Shown here in pieces: positions 35,312 to 43,977 of a stretch of 64,000 bases of DNA; position 1 is the stretch's first letter, and every line of letters starts with the position of its first letter. Source of the DNA: Lewinellaceae bacterium (GTDB lineage Bacteria > Bacteroidota > Bacteroidia > Chitinophagales > Saprospiraceae); contig JADJRC010000001.1 of assembly GCA_016712415.1 (NCBI GenBank), forward strand, positions 124,001 to 188,000, read 5' to 3'. The notes beneath the pieces are model-generated. The model had not been told where the DNA came from. It saw only the letters and a list, made by a program, of their open reading frames with translations, and did not search any database. The position numbers and the translations under genes were made by a program.

Positions 35312-35319
35312 TACCTTTG
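35312..35319 (+). promoter_or_regulatory. Candidate -7 box of the ABC-F gene
   Basis: TACCTTTG fits TAnnTTTG and ends 8 bases before the ABC-F ATG, which would give an almost leaderless message. The -33 region carries only TTT, not a full TTG. Confidence 0.35.
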
Positions 35320-35327
35320 CGCCCGTT

Positions 35328-37253
35328 ATGCTAACCCTTGGTAATATCTTTGTTAAATACGGTGATCGGGTACTGCTCGATTACATCAATTTTGTGCTCA
35401 AGCCCGGCGACCGTGTGGGCCTGGTGGGCCGAAACGGAGCGGGCAAATCGACCCTGCTGAAAATCATCGCGGGCGAGATGTCGCCGCACGACGGCAATGT
35501 CGTTTTCCCGACCCATTTTACGCTCGGTTACCTGCACCAGGATATGCTCCTGCCCAAGGGCAAAACGGTAATCGCTGAGACCATGACGGCGTTTTCCGCT
35601 ATCCTTGAACTGGAAAAAGAACTGCACCAGATCGAACAGGAACTCACCGTACGTGAAGACTACGAATCCGACGCCTATCACAAACTCATCGAACGGATGA
35701 GCGACGTGACCGAGCACCTGCACCACATGGGCAGCGCCACCAGTCAGGCCGACGCCGAAAAGGTGCTGGCGGGACTCGGTTTCCAGGCCTCTGATATGCA
35801 GCGACTCACCGATGAGTTCAGCGGTGGCTGGCAAATGCGTATCGAACTGGCAAAAATGCTCTTGCGCCGCCCCGACCTGCTGCTGCTCGACGAACCAACC
35901 AACCACCTCGATATCGAAAGCATACTCTGGCTCGAAGACTGGCTTTCCGCCTATCCGGGTATGGTCATCGTCATCAGCCACGACCGGCGCTTTCTCGACG
36001 ACGTCACCAACCGCACCGCTGAGATCACGCTCGGCAAGATCAACGACTACAAGGCGGCCTATTCCAAATACGTCGAACTCAGCGCCGACCGGCGGGAGCA
36101 GATGCAAAATGCGTACGAAAACCAGCAACGCGTGATCGCCGACCGCGAACGCACCATTAACCGGTTCATGGCCAAGGCCACCAAGACCAAAATGGCGCAG
36201 TCCATGCAGAAGCAACTGGACAAAATGGAACGCATCGAAATTGACGACGTGGATACGGCCACCATGCGCATCCGCTTCCCCGATGCGCCGCGCTCGGGCG
36301 AGGTCGTTGCCAAAGCGGAACACCTCAGCAAGCGTTACGGTCATATTAAAGTCCTGGAAAACGTCGACCTGGAGATACTGCGCGGCGAACGGGTAGCTTT
36401 TGTCGGACAAAACGGACAGGGCAAAACCACCCTCGCCAAAATACTGATCGGCCAGGAACCGACATCTTCCGGCAAGGCCACCCTTGGGCACAACGTGAGC
36501 ATCGGTTATTACGCCCAGAACCAGGCCGAAACCCTCGATCCGAAAATTACCCTGTTGCAGACGATGGAGCGCAACTCGCCGGAAGAGATGCGCACGAAGC
36601 TCCGCGGCATCCTCGGCGCCTTCCTGTTCAGCGGACAGGATGTGGACAAAAAGGTCTCCGCCCTTTCCGGCGGCGAACGCGCGCGCCTTGCACTGGCCTG
36701 CATGCTGCTGCGCCCCTTCAACTTCCTGCTGCTCGACGAGCCGACCAACCACCTTGACATGCTTTCCAAAGACGTGCTGAAGCAGGCCCTGCTCGACTTC
36801 AAAGGCACCCTGCTGGTCGTCAGCCACGACCGGGAATTCCTGAGCGATCTCACCACACGCACCATGGAATTCCGCGACGGACACCTGTACGAACACCTCG
36901 GCGATGTCAACTACTTCCTCGAGAAACGGCGGCTGGACAACATGCGCGATGTGGAAAAAAGAACGATCGACGGCAAGCGGCCTGCCGATGGCGGCAACCG
37001 GATATCAGACACCGGCGTGGAGGTATTGGGCGCGGAAGAAAAGAAGGTTTTGCAGCGCAACATTCAAAAAGCCGAGCGGCGTATCGGAGAAATAGAAGCC
37101 GCCATCGTCAAGTATGAAGATAAAATGGCCGACCCGGAATTCTACACCCGTCCCGATTCGCAGACCGAATTGAAAAAATACGGGGACCTGAAATCGGAAC
37201 TGGCACAAGTGTATGCCGAATGGGAATCGGCGGTAGAACGCCTGGGTAATTAA
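35328..37253 (+). CDS. ABC-F family ATP-binding protein
   Basis: A 641-residue soluble protein with two ABC ATPase domains in one chain and no membrane segments, as in ribosome-acting ABC-F factors. The first domain has Walker A GLVGRNGAGKSTLLK (about 34-48), a signature in DEFSGGWQMRIELAK and Walker B LLLLDEPTNHLDI. The second has VGQNGQGKTTLAK, LSGGERARLALACM and LLLDEPTNHLDM. A basic linker lies between them, and a coiled-coil tail of about 85 residues follows the second. ABC-F proteins relieve stalled translation or protect ribosomes. The subtype (Uup, EttA or YbiT-like) was not settled. The coiled-coil tail recalls Uup. Confidence 0.92.
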   Translation: MLTLGNIFVKYGDRVLLDYINFVLKPGDRVGLVGRNGAGKSTLLKIIAGEMSPHDGNVVFPTHFTLGYLHQDMLLPKGKTVIAETMTAFSAILELEKELHQIEQELTVREDYESDAYHKLIERMSDVTEHLHHMGSATSQADAEKVLAGLGFQASDMQRLTDEFSGGWQMRIELAKMLLRRPDLLLLDEPTNHLDIESILWLEDWLSAYPGMVIVISHDRRFLDDVTNRTAEITLGKINDYKAAYSKYVELSADRREQMQNAYENQQRVIADRERTINRFMAKATKTKMAQSMQKQLDKMERIEIDDVDTATMRIRFPDAPRSGEVVAKAEHLSKRYGHIKVLENVDLEILRGERVAFVGQNGQGKTTLAKILIGQEPTSSGKATLGHNVSIGYYAQNQAETLDPKITLLQTMERNSPEEMRTKLRGILGAFLFSGQDVDKKVSALSGGERARLALACMLLRPFNFLLLDEPTNHLDMLSKDVLKQALLDFKGTLLVVSHDREFLSDLTTRTMEFRDGHLYEHLGDVNYFLEKRRLDNMRDVEKRTIDGKRPADGGNRISDTGVEVLGAEEKKVLQRNIQKAERRIGEIEAAIVKYEDKMADPEFYTRPDSQTELKKYGDLKSELAQVYAEWESAVERLGN

Positions 37254-37264
37254 GTCCTCTGTCC

Positions 37265-37801
37265 ATGAATAAAGCCGACCTAACGCCGCGTTTATATGCC
37301 TTTCTGGCTGTGTTGGTGCTCGTCGCCTTGGTATGGTTGTACGTGCGCGAGTTCCCGTATTTTTCCAATACGATCGGCATCGGCAAACTGGTGGGGGTGT
37401 CGCTGGCGGCAGCGTTGTTGCTCGGCGGGGGCATTTTATGGTTTTGGAAAGCGCATTTCAAACCATGGGAACGCCACCTGCCCCAGGTATTGTTCATCCT
37501 GCTCTTTTGCCCGCTGTTTGCCCCGTTGCTCGCCAGTTTGCTCAACCGAAGCGCCGGCGCGACGACCTACATGAAATTTGAGTTCATTGCCGAAACACCC
37601 TTCTTTTCTTCCAATTACGGCTTGTTGAAAGGTGAGAAGATCCGGCCGACCGGCTATTTTCTCGCGGTCAGGGACGGCGGTCGCGGCTACCGGTTCAGAT
37701 ACAAACAACAGGCGTATTACCCCCTGACCAAACCGGGCGAAACTATTTTATTGCCTGTACAAACGGGGTTGTTAGGCTTTCAGCTGGTTTTGCTTTATTG
37801 A
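37265..37801 (+). CDS. Membrane protein of unknown function (178 aa)
   Basis: A 178-residue protein with three hydrophobic helices (about 11-28, 41-62 and 77-96) and a C-terminal soluble domain of about 80 residues (YMKFEFIAETPFFSSNYGLL, then a beta-rich part). No signal peptide or known motif. It begins 11 bases after the ABC-F stop codon and is probably cotranscribed, but no functional link is evident. Confidence 0.65.
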   Translation: MNKADLTPRLYAFLAVLVLVALVWLYVREFPYFSNTIGIGKLVGVSLAAALLLGGGILWFWKAHFKPWERHLPQVLFILLFCPLFAPLLASLLNRSAGATTYMKFEFIAETPFFSSNYGLLKGEKIRPTGYFLAVRDGGRGYRFRYKQQAYYPLTKPGETILLPVQTGLLGFQLVLLY

Positions 37802-37874
37802 AAACCGCTGTATCGGGCTATATTTCAAAAAATTGCCTGCTTCGCCGGTGAAATCCGCCCCCACTCCGGCAGGG

Positions 37875-37905
37875 GTTTTAAAACAGTTTCTTAGCGATAC
37901 TTTTG
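37875..37905 (+). promoter_or_regulatory. Candidate promoter of the SH3-domain gene
   Basis: TACTTTTG at 37898-37905 matches the -7 consensus. A GTTT 19 bases upstream is a weak -33 element. The ATG at 37967 follows 61 bases downstream. Confidence 0.4.
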
Positions 37906-37966
37906 CATTGCCCCGGCAGCCGCCGCTGCATTTACCTTAACCCACACGTACTCAAATCTGCGTTTT

Positions 37967-38977
37967 ATGAGAAAATCATTTTGTACCCTGATTGCAGTAA
38001 TCGCCTTGAGCGGGCTATCTCTCGCACAAAACACGCCTTTTTTCCCGGAAGAACTCGTCGTTAACGCGACCACGCTCAATATGCGCGATGCACCCGACAT
38101 CAATTCCCCAAAGGTCGCCTCCCTGCAAAAGGGGGCTGTCGTACAATTCGTAGAGGCATGGAACAACGGCCAATGGGTGCAGGCCGATACACTCGACACC
38201 GAATCGCCTTACGCCCCCTGGCTCAAAGTGCGCTACAAGGGCAAAACGGGGTATGTCTTCGGCGCCTATGTGACCGGCACCATCGGTTTGTACCACGAGG
38301 GCGATTTTTACTTCAATGACATGCCCCTGCCCCAACTGAACTGGTACGGCTTATACCGCCGGGACTCTTTCGCCGACGAACTGCGTCCAATCACCGTACG
38401 CCTGGTGGAAGAAATGAACGAGATGTACGGCGAAAAGATCAAGGTGCTCAAAACCAACCAGTCCGACGAAAGCAAGTTCATCATCGGCAGCCTCGAACCC
38501 ATGAAAACGGGCTATGCCGGCCCGCTGGGCATTTACGATGTCCGGGACATGTATCTGTCCGGCGAACTGTCGCCCGGCGCCACCGTATCCATTCATCCCG
38601 GCGGCGATATGAATATACTCAATGATACCACCCTCAAGCCCAGTTACCTGCTCACCGCAACCGGCTGCGCCCGTATGGAAAGCAATGAGTACATGTATGT
38701 CCGGGTCACCGACTACCAGCTGACCCTGCTCGATTACACCACCCAGCCGCCCGTACTGCAAGACCTCACACCTTGGGTACGAACCGAATCGGAGGAGATC
38801 AACCCCGTCGTCAGCATCAGCTGGTACGGCGATATCGACATGGATGGCAAACCCGACGCCATCCTCAACGACTGTCCCTATGAGATGGGCTGCCGCGATG
38901 CGCTGTTCCTCTCCTCAAAAGCAAAACCCGGGGAGTATTTGAGGAAAGTATGCGAGCATTTCTGGCCGGGGGACTGA
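37967..38977 (+). CDS. Secreted SH3-domain protein
   Basis: A 336-residue exported protein with a signal peptide of about 21 residues (GLSLA/QN). A bacterial SH3 domain occupies about 28-105: TTLNMRDAPDINSPKVASL, KGAVVQFVEAWNNGQWV and KVRYKGKTGYVFGAYVTG. Such domains bind peptidoglycan peptides or pattern ligands. The remaining 230 residues contain an Asp-rich stretch (DIDMDGKPDAI) like repeat-type calcium loops but no catalytic motif. Function is unknown beyond a likely cell-wall or envelope binding role. Confidence 0.8.
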   Translation: MRKSFCTLIAVIALSGLSLAQNTPFFPEELVVNATTLNMRDAPDINSPKVASLQKGAVVQFVEAWNNGQWVQADTLDTESPYAPWLKVRYKGKTGYVFGAYVTGTIGLYHEGDFYFNDMPLPQLNWYGLYRRDSFADELRPITVRLVEEMNEMYGEKIKVLKTNQSDESKFIIGSLEPMKTGYAGPLGIYDVRDMYLSGELSPGATVSIHPGGDMNILNDTTLKPSYLLTATGCARMESNEYMYVRVTDYQLTLLDYTTQPPVLQDLTPWVRTESEEINPVVSISWYGDIDMDGKPDAILNDCPYEMGCRDALFLSSKAKPGEYLRKVCEHFWPGD

Positions 38978-39081
38978 AGCAGGAGATTGCTGTTATTGTT
39001 GTTATGATGGCAGGCACGTCTTGTTCCTTAAACAGGACTGCCGGGCCATCAGGCTGGCGCTTTCGGGATATCCCAAATGCG

Positions 39082-40854
39082 CTATGCCTTTTCACCGTCA
39101 AAGGGAATGTCGTCAGATTCAGTGTCTTCCATGTCATCCTCGTCTTCTTCCTCGTCGTCTTTTAATTCTTCGGACGCAGGCAGTACGTCCTGAATAGCGA
39201 TATCCGGCTCCTCCTCCATCGGGTCGGCAATTTGAGCATCCTCATCTTCGGGTGTTGATACGTCAAAAGGAACATCGGCAACGGCGTTCTTCAGGGAATT
39301 GATAATACGTTCCTTGAGTATGCTCCAGGCCTGCCTTACATCGGATCTATAATTCCAACGGGGATCGCACTCCGAAACTGATTTGATGAATGCCTCTACG
39401 AAGTGAGTGTATTCCGCAACAATATTAGCCCTGCCCGGGGCCAGCCTGATGATCCTTGCCATAAAGGAAACGGCATTTTCCGTATCGAAAAGCAGGTGCA
39501 CGATCAAGTGGAAATTCTGATGGAGTAGCTTATGCTGCTCCTCGGCCGATTGTTTATCGTTTTGTCCTTTTTCCCCGGCAGGCTGTTTTTTTCCTTTCGG
39601 CGGTTTGGCAAAAAGATTTTTGTAAACCTCTTCAATAAAATTGTCTGAATGAACCAGACACCGGCGGTAACTCTGAAATACCCGCTCTTCATTTGCATCC
39701 AGCACAACCTTCACTTTTGATAACTTGCTCAGTGCCGAATTCAGGTCATCATAGCGCCTGGACGGTTTCTCCTCCAACATTTTTTTGATAACGGACGCCA
39801 CGCGGGCGGGCAGCTTAGGGTGCGACAGTTTTTCTTTACGGAACTCCCGGTCATTGAAGAAGCGATGACGCGAAAGCAATACTTGTGACAAATTGGAGCC
39901 CTTGAACAGTTTTTCTCCCGTGATCATCTGGTAGGCAAGTGCTGCCAGACAAAACTGGTTTGCTTTGTCAGTTGCCTCGTTGGAGTTGTCTTTTACGCCA
40001 TGCAGCCGTTCAGGTGCAAAATAATAACTGTCTTCCAGCAGTGTGGAGGCGAGGAGTTTTTTTTCGCTCACCTTCAGGATGTCAAACGGCGATATTTCAG
40101 GTTCCAGCTCCTGATCGATCAGGATTTTGGATGGCCGGAATCCGGAATGCGTGAATTTTTTCTGGCGCAGATAGTTCATGACATCGCCAATAATCAGCAA
40201 CAATCGTATGGCATTGTGCAATTGAAATGCCCCCGTCGTGGACATGACCGACTTTAAACTGATCCCAGACACCATTTCCGTAATCATGTAGTACGGGTAG
40301 GTCTGGAAATTGACGTCCAGCAACTGTATCAGGTTTCGGTGTTTCAATCTCGAAATGCGCTTCAGTTGACTGCTTCGTTTGATGTCTTCAATATCGCTGC
40401 TTTTCAGCACCATGATCATCACTTCCTGGTCGGAATGCCGCTCTTTTGCCTGGAAATAAATAAAAGAATTGCCTTCGCTGAACGGAGTAATGTTGACATA
40501 CTTCCTGGAAAGTACCGTGTCGATGAAATCACGAAGGGTATCCCTTTCATTGGCGGCGCGGGGTATGGGTTTGAAAAAATTGATCTTGGTCTGGATTTCC
40601 TCCCTGACATCGGATAATATGCGCAGAAAGGTAGTACGGATGCGGTTGTTTTCAATCTCCGATACCTCCCGCTGAACCATGCCATCGTCATCTGCCTTAT
40701 TATTGGCGGAGTATCGGCCTGAAAGGCCAATCAGCTCGTTCAGCGGGTCTTTGGCAAGGTGTTCGATGAGGGCTTTAAGTTGCTCGATGGCTTCCTTCAT
40801 GTTGTTCTGACAGACAAGCCCTTCCAGCGTGGTGCGTTCTGATTTTTCCGGCAT
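39082..40854 (-). CDS. EAD11-like / pseudokinase / globin-like fusion protein
   Basis: A 590-residue soluble protein with four parts. About 10-90: EAD11-like helical adaptor (LEGLVCQNNMKEAIEQLKAL and NNRIRTTFLRILSDVREEI). About 120-375: a kinase fold with MIMVLK lysine and YFAPERL, but HRD is HSG, the next Asn is Lys (RPSKIL) and DFG is SPFD, so it is a pseudokinase. About 390-530: a helical module matching the globin pattern (FQSYRRCLVHSDNFIEEVY, LF...P, then SDVRQAWSILKERI), with Arg where the haem-binding F8 His is expected. The end is a very acidic tail with DDEEEDEDD. A longer GTG-started form to 40911 is possible. EAD11 modules are known from conflict and signalling proteins; this architecture is not one I know. 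Confidence 0.6.
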   Translation of the reverse strand: MPEKSERTTLEGLVCQNNMKEAIEQLKALIEHLAKDPLNELIGLSGRYSANNKADDDGMVQREVSEIENNRIRTTFLRILSDVREEIQTKINFFKPIPRAANERDTLRDFIDTVLSRKYVNITPFSEGNSFIYFQAKERHSDQEVMIMVLKSSDIEDIKRSSQLKRISRLKHRNLIQLLDVNFQTYPYYMITEMVSGISLKSVMSTTGAFQLHNAIRLLLIIGDVMNYLRQKKFTHSGFRPSKILIDQELEPEISPFDILKVSEKKLLASTLLEDSYYFAPERLHGVKDNSNEATDKANQFCLAALAYQMITGEKLFKGSNLSQVLLSRHRFFNDREFRKEKLSHPKLPARVASVIKKMLEEKPSRRYDDLNSALSKLSKVKVVLDANEERVFQSYRRCLVHSDNFIEEVYKNLFAKPPKGKKQPAGEKGQNDKQSAEEQHKLLHQNFHLIVHLLFDTENAVSFMARIIRLAPGRANIVAEYTHFVEAFIKSVSECDPRWNYRSDVRQAWSILKERIINSLKNAVADVPFDVSTPEDEDAQIADPMEEEPDIAIQDVLPASEELKDDEEEDEDDMEDTESDDIPFDGEKA

Positions 40855-41289
40855 GTTTTCACTTGTTTTTATATGCGTACCCGGGCGAACAAACAGAAAC
40901 TTATTCGCCACAAATACTTAGACTTGTTGCGGTGGGTTTGGGTCGAACAGGGTTATATGGACCGGAAAGTTAATGCAAATTAATTATCTATGTCGGATGT
41001 ATCGCCCTAAAATAACGCCGGATTGGAAGTGGTATTCATACATCAATTACGTACCTTCCATATCTCTCTGATGCGTTTCATTGACCTGTTTTCAAAAAAA
41101 GCGCCCGGCCATTCCCCGGCAAAGTGATTCGTATGATTCCCCGGCACACCTTAATCAGCATTTGCTGATCTTTGCCCGGAATAGGGAAACAACTTACAGA
41201 TTTTGACCTGGACCATTCCCCGCTGCAACAAAATGCAGGCTGCGCTGTACCCTGCGCCTGCAACTACAAATTGACGAAAATCAGGAACA
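40855..41289. other. Divergent intergenic region with a palindrome
   Basis: About 435 bases between the EAD-pseudokinase gene and the divergent PLP-enzyme gene. The only clear signal is the inverted repeat at 41154-41169; no complete promoter, RNA gene or terminator was recognised. Confidence 0.5.
41154..41169. promoter_or_regulatory. Palindromic site upstream of the PLP enzyme
   Basis: ATCAGCATTTGCTGAT is a 7-bp perfect inverted repeat with a 2-base centre, followed directly by CTTTGCC, a weak TAnnTTTG-like end. It lies 121 bases upstream of the ATG and could be an operator, but with one example this is only a suggestion. Confidence 0.25.
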
Positions 41290-42480
41290 ATGCATATCAA
41301 TTCTTTGACCGTAAAGGAGCGCCCCGACAACCGTACCACCGCACCGCATGTGCTGCCTATTTACGCCACCTCGTCATTCGCCTTCGACGATATCGACCAG
41401 GGAATAGAAATATTCAAAAACATCGAAAGCGGGCACGTGTACAGCCGCTATGCCAACCCGACGGTGGATACCGTGGCCGCAAAGATCGCCGATCTGGAGA
41501 CACACGGCCTGGACATGGAGGCCTGGGCGATTATGACTTCGAGCGGCATGTCGGCCATATCAACCCTGTTGATGGGTCTGTTGAAAGCCGGCGACAAGGT
41601 GCTGACTCAGGGCAACCTGTATGGCGGCACCACAGAGTTGCTGACAGCGGTATTCGGCCGGTTTGGTGTGGAAACGGTGCTAACTGACCTGCGCGATCCG
41701 GCGGCTGTGGAGGCGGCCTTGCAGCGCGACGGCAAGATTCGCATGCTGTATTGCGAGACACCGGCCAACCCCACCCTGGCCTGTGTGGATATTAAACTGT
41801 TGGCCGGTCTGGCCCGCCGGTACGGCGCCTGGTCGGCCATCGACAATACCTTCAGCACGCCGCTTCTACAGCAACCTTTTGCCCACGGCGTCGATTTCAT
41901 CATCCACTCCACCACCAAATACCTCAACGGCCACGGCAACTCCACCGCCGGCGTTATTGTGGGCCGGGATAAGGATGCCATGCGCAAACACGTGTGGCAC
42001 GCCATGAAACTCGCCGGCACCAATTGCTCTCCTTTCGAGGCATGGCTCACCCACAACGGCATGAAAACACTGGCCCTGCGCATGGAGCGCCACTGCTCCA
42101 ATGCCCTGGCGCTGGCAGAATACCTGGAAAAACACCCCGCAGTAGGGCGCGTCAATTACCCCGGACTCCCTTCACACCCCGATCATGCGCTGGCCAAACA
42201 ACAGATGCGCAACGGATTCGGCGGTATGCTCAGTTTTGAGTTGAAAGGCGGTCTGGACGCAGGCATAAAATGTATGAACCGCATCAAATTCTGCACGCTG
42301 GCGCCTACGCTCGGCGATGTGGACACCCTCATCCTGCACCCCGCTTCGTCGTCGCACCTGAACGTGGCGAAAGAGATCAGGGAACAGAACGGGATCACGG
42401 ACGGGATGGTGCGGGTATCGGTGGGGATTGAGGCGATTGAAGATATTGTGGGGGATATGGAGGGCGCAATTCAGCGATAA
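41290..42480 (+). CDS. Cys/Met-metabolism PLP-dependent lyase (cystathionine gamma-synthase / methionine gamma-lyase type)
   Basis: A 396-residue fold-type I pyridoxal-phosphate enzyme. Residues about 50-57 (VYSRYANP) are the family phosphate-binding and subunit-contact motif. TSSGMSAISTLLMGLL is the cofactor loop, LYCETPANPTLA and SAIDNTFSTPLLQQP follow, and HSTTKYLNGHG places the PLP lysine at residue 210. The C-terminus (LAPTLGDVDTLILHPAS, MVRVSVGIEAIEDI) is typical. Enzymes of this set do gamma-elimination or replacement of homoserine esters, cystathionine or methionine. Sequence alone does not decide which. No other Met or Cys genes are adjacent. Confidence 0.9.
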   Translation: MHINSLTVKERPDNRTTAPHVLPIYATSSFAFDDIDQGIEIFKNIESGHVYSRYANPTVDTVAAKIADLETHGLDMEAWAIMTSSGMSAISTLLMGLLKAGDKVLTQGNLYGGTTELLTAVFGRFGVETVLTDLRDPAAVEAALQRDGKIRMLYCETPANPTLACVDIKLLAGLARRYGAWSAIDNTFSTPLLQQPFAHGVDFIIHSTTKYLNGHGNSTAGVIVGRDKDAMRKHVWHAMKLAGTNCSPFEAWLTHNGMKTLALRMERHCSNALALAEYLEKHPAVGRVNYPGLPSHPDHALAKQQMRNGFGGMLSFELKGGLDAGIKCMNRIKFCTLAPTLGDVDTLILHPASSSHLNVAKEIREQNGITDGMVRVSVGIEAIEDIVGDMEGAIQR

Positions 42481-42528
42481 TCCCTGAAAAAAACCTACTA
42501 TTGCGTATAAAAAGCAAAACTGCTTAGC

Positions 42529-43233
42529 ATGAAAACCATACTCATTACCCTCGTATCAATTGTTCTGCTTGCCGCTGGCAAATGCAATAAAACAGAAGAC
42601 ATGACCAACCTGGTCGACCTGCAAACCAGCGGCTGCTTCGGCTTTTGCCCGGTGTTCAAACTCAGCGCGCTGAACAATGGTCTGGTGCGATATGAAGGCC
42701 TTCGCTATGCGGAAAAAATGGGCAAAGACTCTTTCCGGCTGACGCAGGAAGAATTGAAAAGTCTGCAAACCAAAGTGAGGGAGACCAACCTGTGGCAATA
42801 TCCCGACCTGATCAAATCAGAGGTCATGGACGCGCCGTATGCCACGCTGACTGCCTATGAAGGCGAAAAAAGCAAGAGTGTGCGTGGGTCGATCGACCGG
42901 CCGGCGCCGCTGCTTGAACTGGAAGCGCTGATGACCGGCCTTGCAGAAGCGCACGGATTCCAGGTCAAAAGAGGCGTCAACCCGAACGATGTTCCCCAAA
43001 AAACAAAAAAGGAAGTGATCGTACAACTCAGGCCCGAGATCAATGCCGGCAACTGGATTACCCAGTTCAAAGACGTCAAACTCCAGCTCATGCAGCGCCA
43101 GTCGGCAGAAAACATCTGGGTTGTCGCCTACGACAGCGCTCAAATCAAGGAAAAAGCGTTGATCGACCTGCTTAAAGGGACGGATGGGGTACTGGAAGTA
43201 CAAGCCAATATGCCGGTGAAGGATAGAAACTAG
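42529..43233 (+). CDS. DUF6438-containing exported protein
   Basis: A 234-residue exported protein. A hydrophobic N-terminus (ITLVSIVLLAAGKCN) suggests a signal peptide. A Cys at 19 follows Lys, so the lipobox (LAAGKC) is atypical and lipidation is doubtful. Residues about 30-125 match DUF6438 with its opening motif DLQTSGCFGFCPVFKLS and NNGLVRYEGLRY. The C-terminal 100 residues (PEINAGNWITQFKDVKLQLM) form a separate domain that recalls ferredoxin-like folds. The family's function is unknown. Confidence 0.75.
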   Translation: MKTILITLVSIVLLAAGKCNKTEDMTNLVDLQTSGCFGFCPVFKLSALNNGLVRYEGLRYAEKMGKDSFRLTQEELKSLQTKVRETNLWQYPDLIKSEVMDAPYATLTAYEGEKSKSVRGSIDRPAPLLELEALMTGLAEAHGFQVKRGVNPNDVPQKTKKEVIVQLRPEINAGNWITQFKDVKLQLMQRQSAENIWVVAYDSAQIKEKALIDLLKGTDGVLEVQANMPVKDRN

Positions 43234-43289
43234 AAAATTGGCTGCAGATTCTGCGAATTCGATATTTTCGCCGCCTCTAAGGACAACAC

Positions 43290-43673
43290 ATGAGCGAATT
43301 AATCCTGAAGTTTCTGAAATTCGGCATCGTCGGCGCTTCCGGGGTAGGCGTTGATTTTGGCATTACCTGGATTTGCAAGGAAAAACTGCATCTCAACAAA
43401 TACATCGCCAACAGCACCGGCTTTCTTTGCGCCGTAGTGAGCAACTACCTGCTGAACAGGGTTTGGACGTTCCATAGTCAGGATCCCTCCATCGCCATGC
43501 AGTTTTCCAAGTTCCTGCTGGCTTCGCTAATCGGCCTCGGTCTGAACAACGGTATCATTTATTTCCTCAACGAACGCCGCGGGGTGAAGTTTTACACTGC
43601 CAAACTCATCGCTACGGGTGTGGTAACGCTCTGGAATTTCTGGGCAAACTATACTTTTACTTTCCGGGCATAA
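43290..43673 (+). CDS. GtrA-family membrane protein
   Basis: A 127-residue protein with four hydrophobic helices, typical of GtrA. It begins ILKFLKFGIVGASGVGVDFG, then NSTGFLCAVVSNYLLNRVWTF (the GtrA core), and ends NFWANYTFTF. Family members pass prenyl-linked sugars or glycosyl intermediates across the membrane, often beside a glycosyltransferase. No such gene is adjacent, so the cargo is unknown. It is convergent with the cold-shock gene, with 1 base between the stop codons. Confidence 0.88.
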   Translation: MSELILKFLKFGIVGASGVGVDFGITWICKEKLHLNKYIANSTGFLCAVVSNYLLNRVWTFHSQDPSIAMQFSKFLLASLIGLGLNNGIIYFLNERRGVKFYTAKLIATGVVTLWNFWANYTFTFRA

Positions 43674-43674
43674 G

Positions 43675-43866
43675 TCACCGGCGCTTCACCGATACAGCGG
43701 TTATTCCCTTCTTTCCCCGCCGGGTCTCGAAAATTACGAGATCGCCTTCGCGCACCTTCTCCAGCAACCCTGACTGATGCACAAAAACCTGTTTTTGGGT
43801 AGCCTCTTCTGTGATAAAGCCGTACCCTTTCGATTCATCGAAGAATTTGACGGTTCCTTTGTACAT
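43675..43866 (-). CDS. Cold-shock-domain protein (CspA family)
   Basis: A 63-residue nucleic-acid-binding protein: MYKGTVKFFDESKGYGFITE contains RNP1-like KGYGFI, and QVFVHQSGLL is the RNP2-like motif. KEGDLVIFETRRGKKG follows the usual fold, but the second strand is slightly shorter than in CspA. It is an RNA chaperone of the cold-shock domain type. The ATG at 43866 gives the standard start; a longer frame upstream has no family match. Confidence 0.92.
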   Translation of the reverse strand: MYKGTVKFFDESKGYGFITEEATQKQVFVHQSGLLEKVREGDLVIFETRRGKKGITAVSVKRR

Positions 43867-43977
43867 ACCTGAACGTTTACAAAGTCTGGTTAAAAAAGAA
43901 AGGCATCGAACTCGTCCGGAAGAAAACAATATCCGAAAGGGTTCGATGCCCGGTTCTTGCAGGTGTCTGCCAATGGC

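Noticed and set aside
35331..36896. Long reverse-strand open frame of about 520 codons opposite the ABC-F gene
   Set aside because: It mirrors the coding frame of the ABC-F protein, whose Walker and signature motifs are clear; its own translation matches no family.
42529..43233. Lipoprotein call for the DUF6438 gene
   Set aside because: The Cys is preceded by Lys (AGKC), which departs from the lipobox; export is likely, lipidation is not supported.
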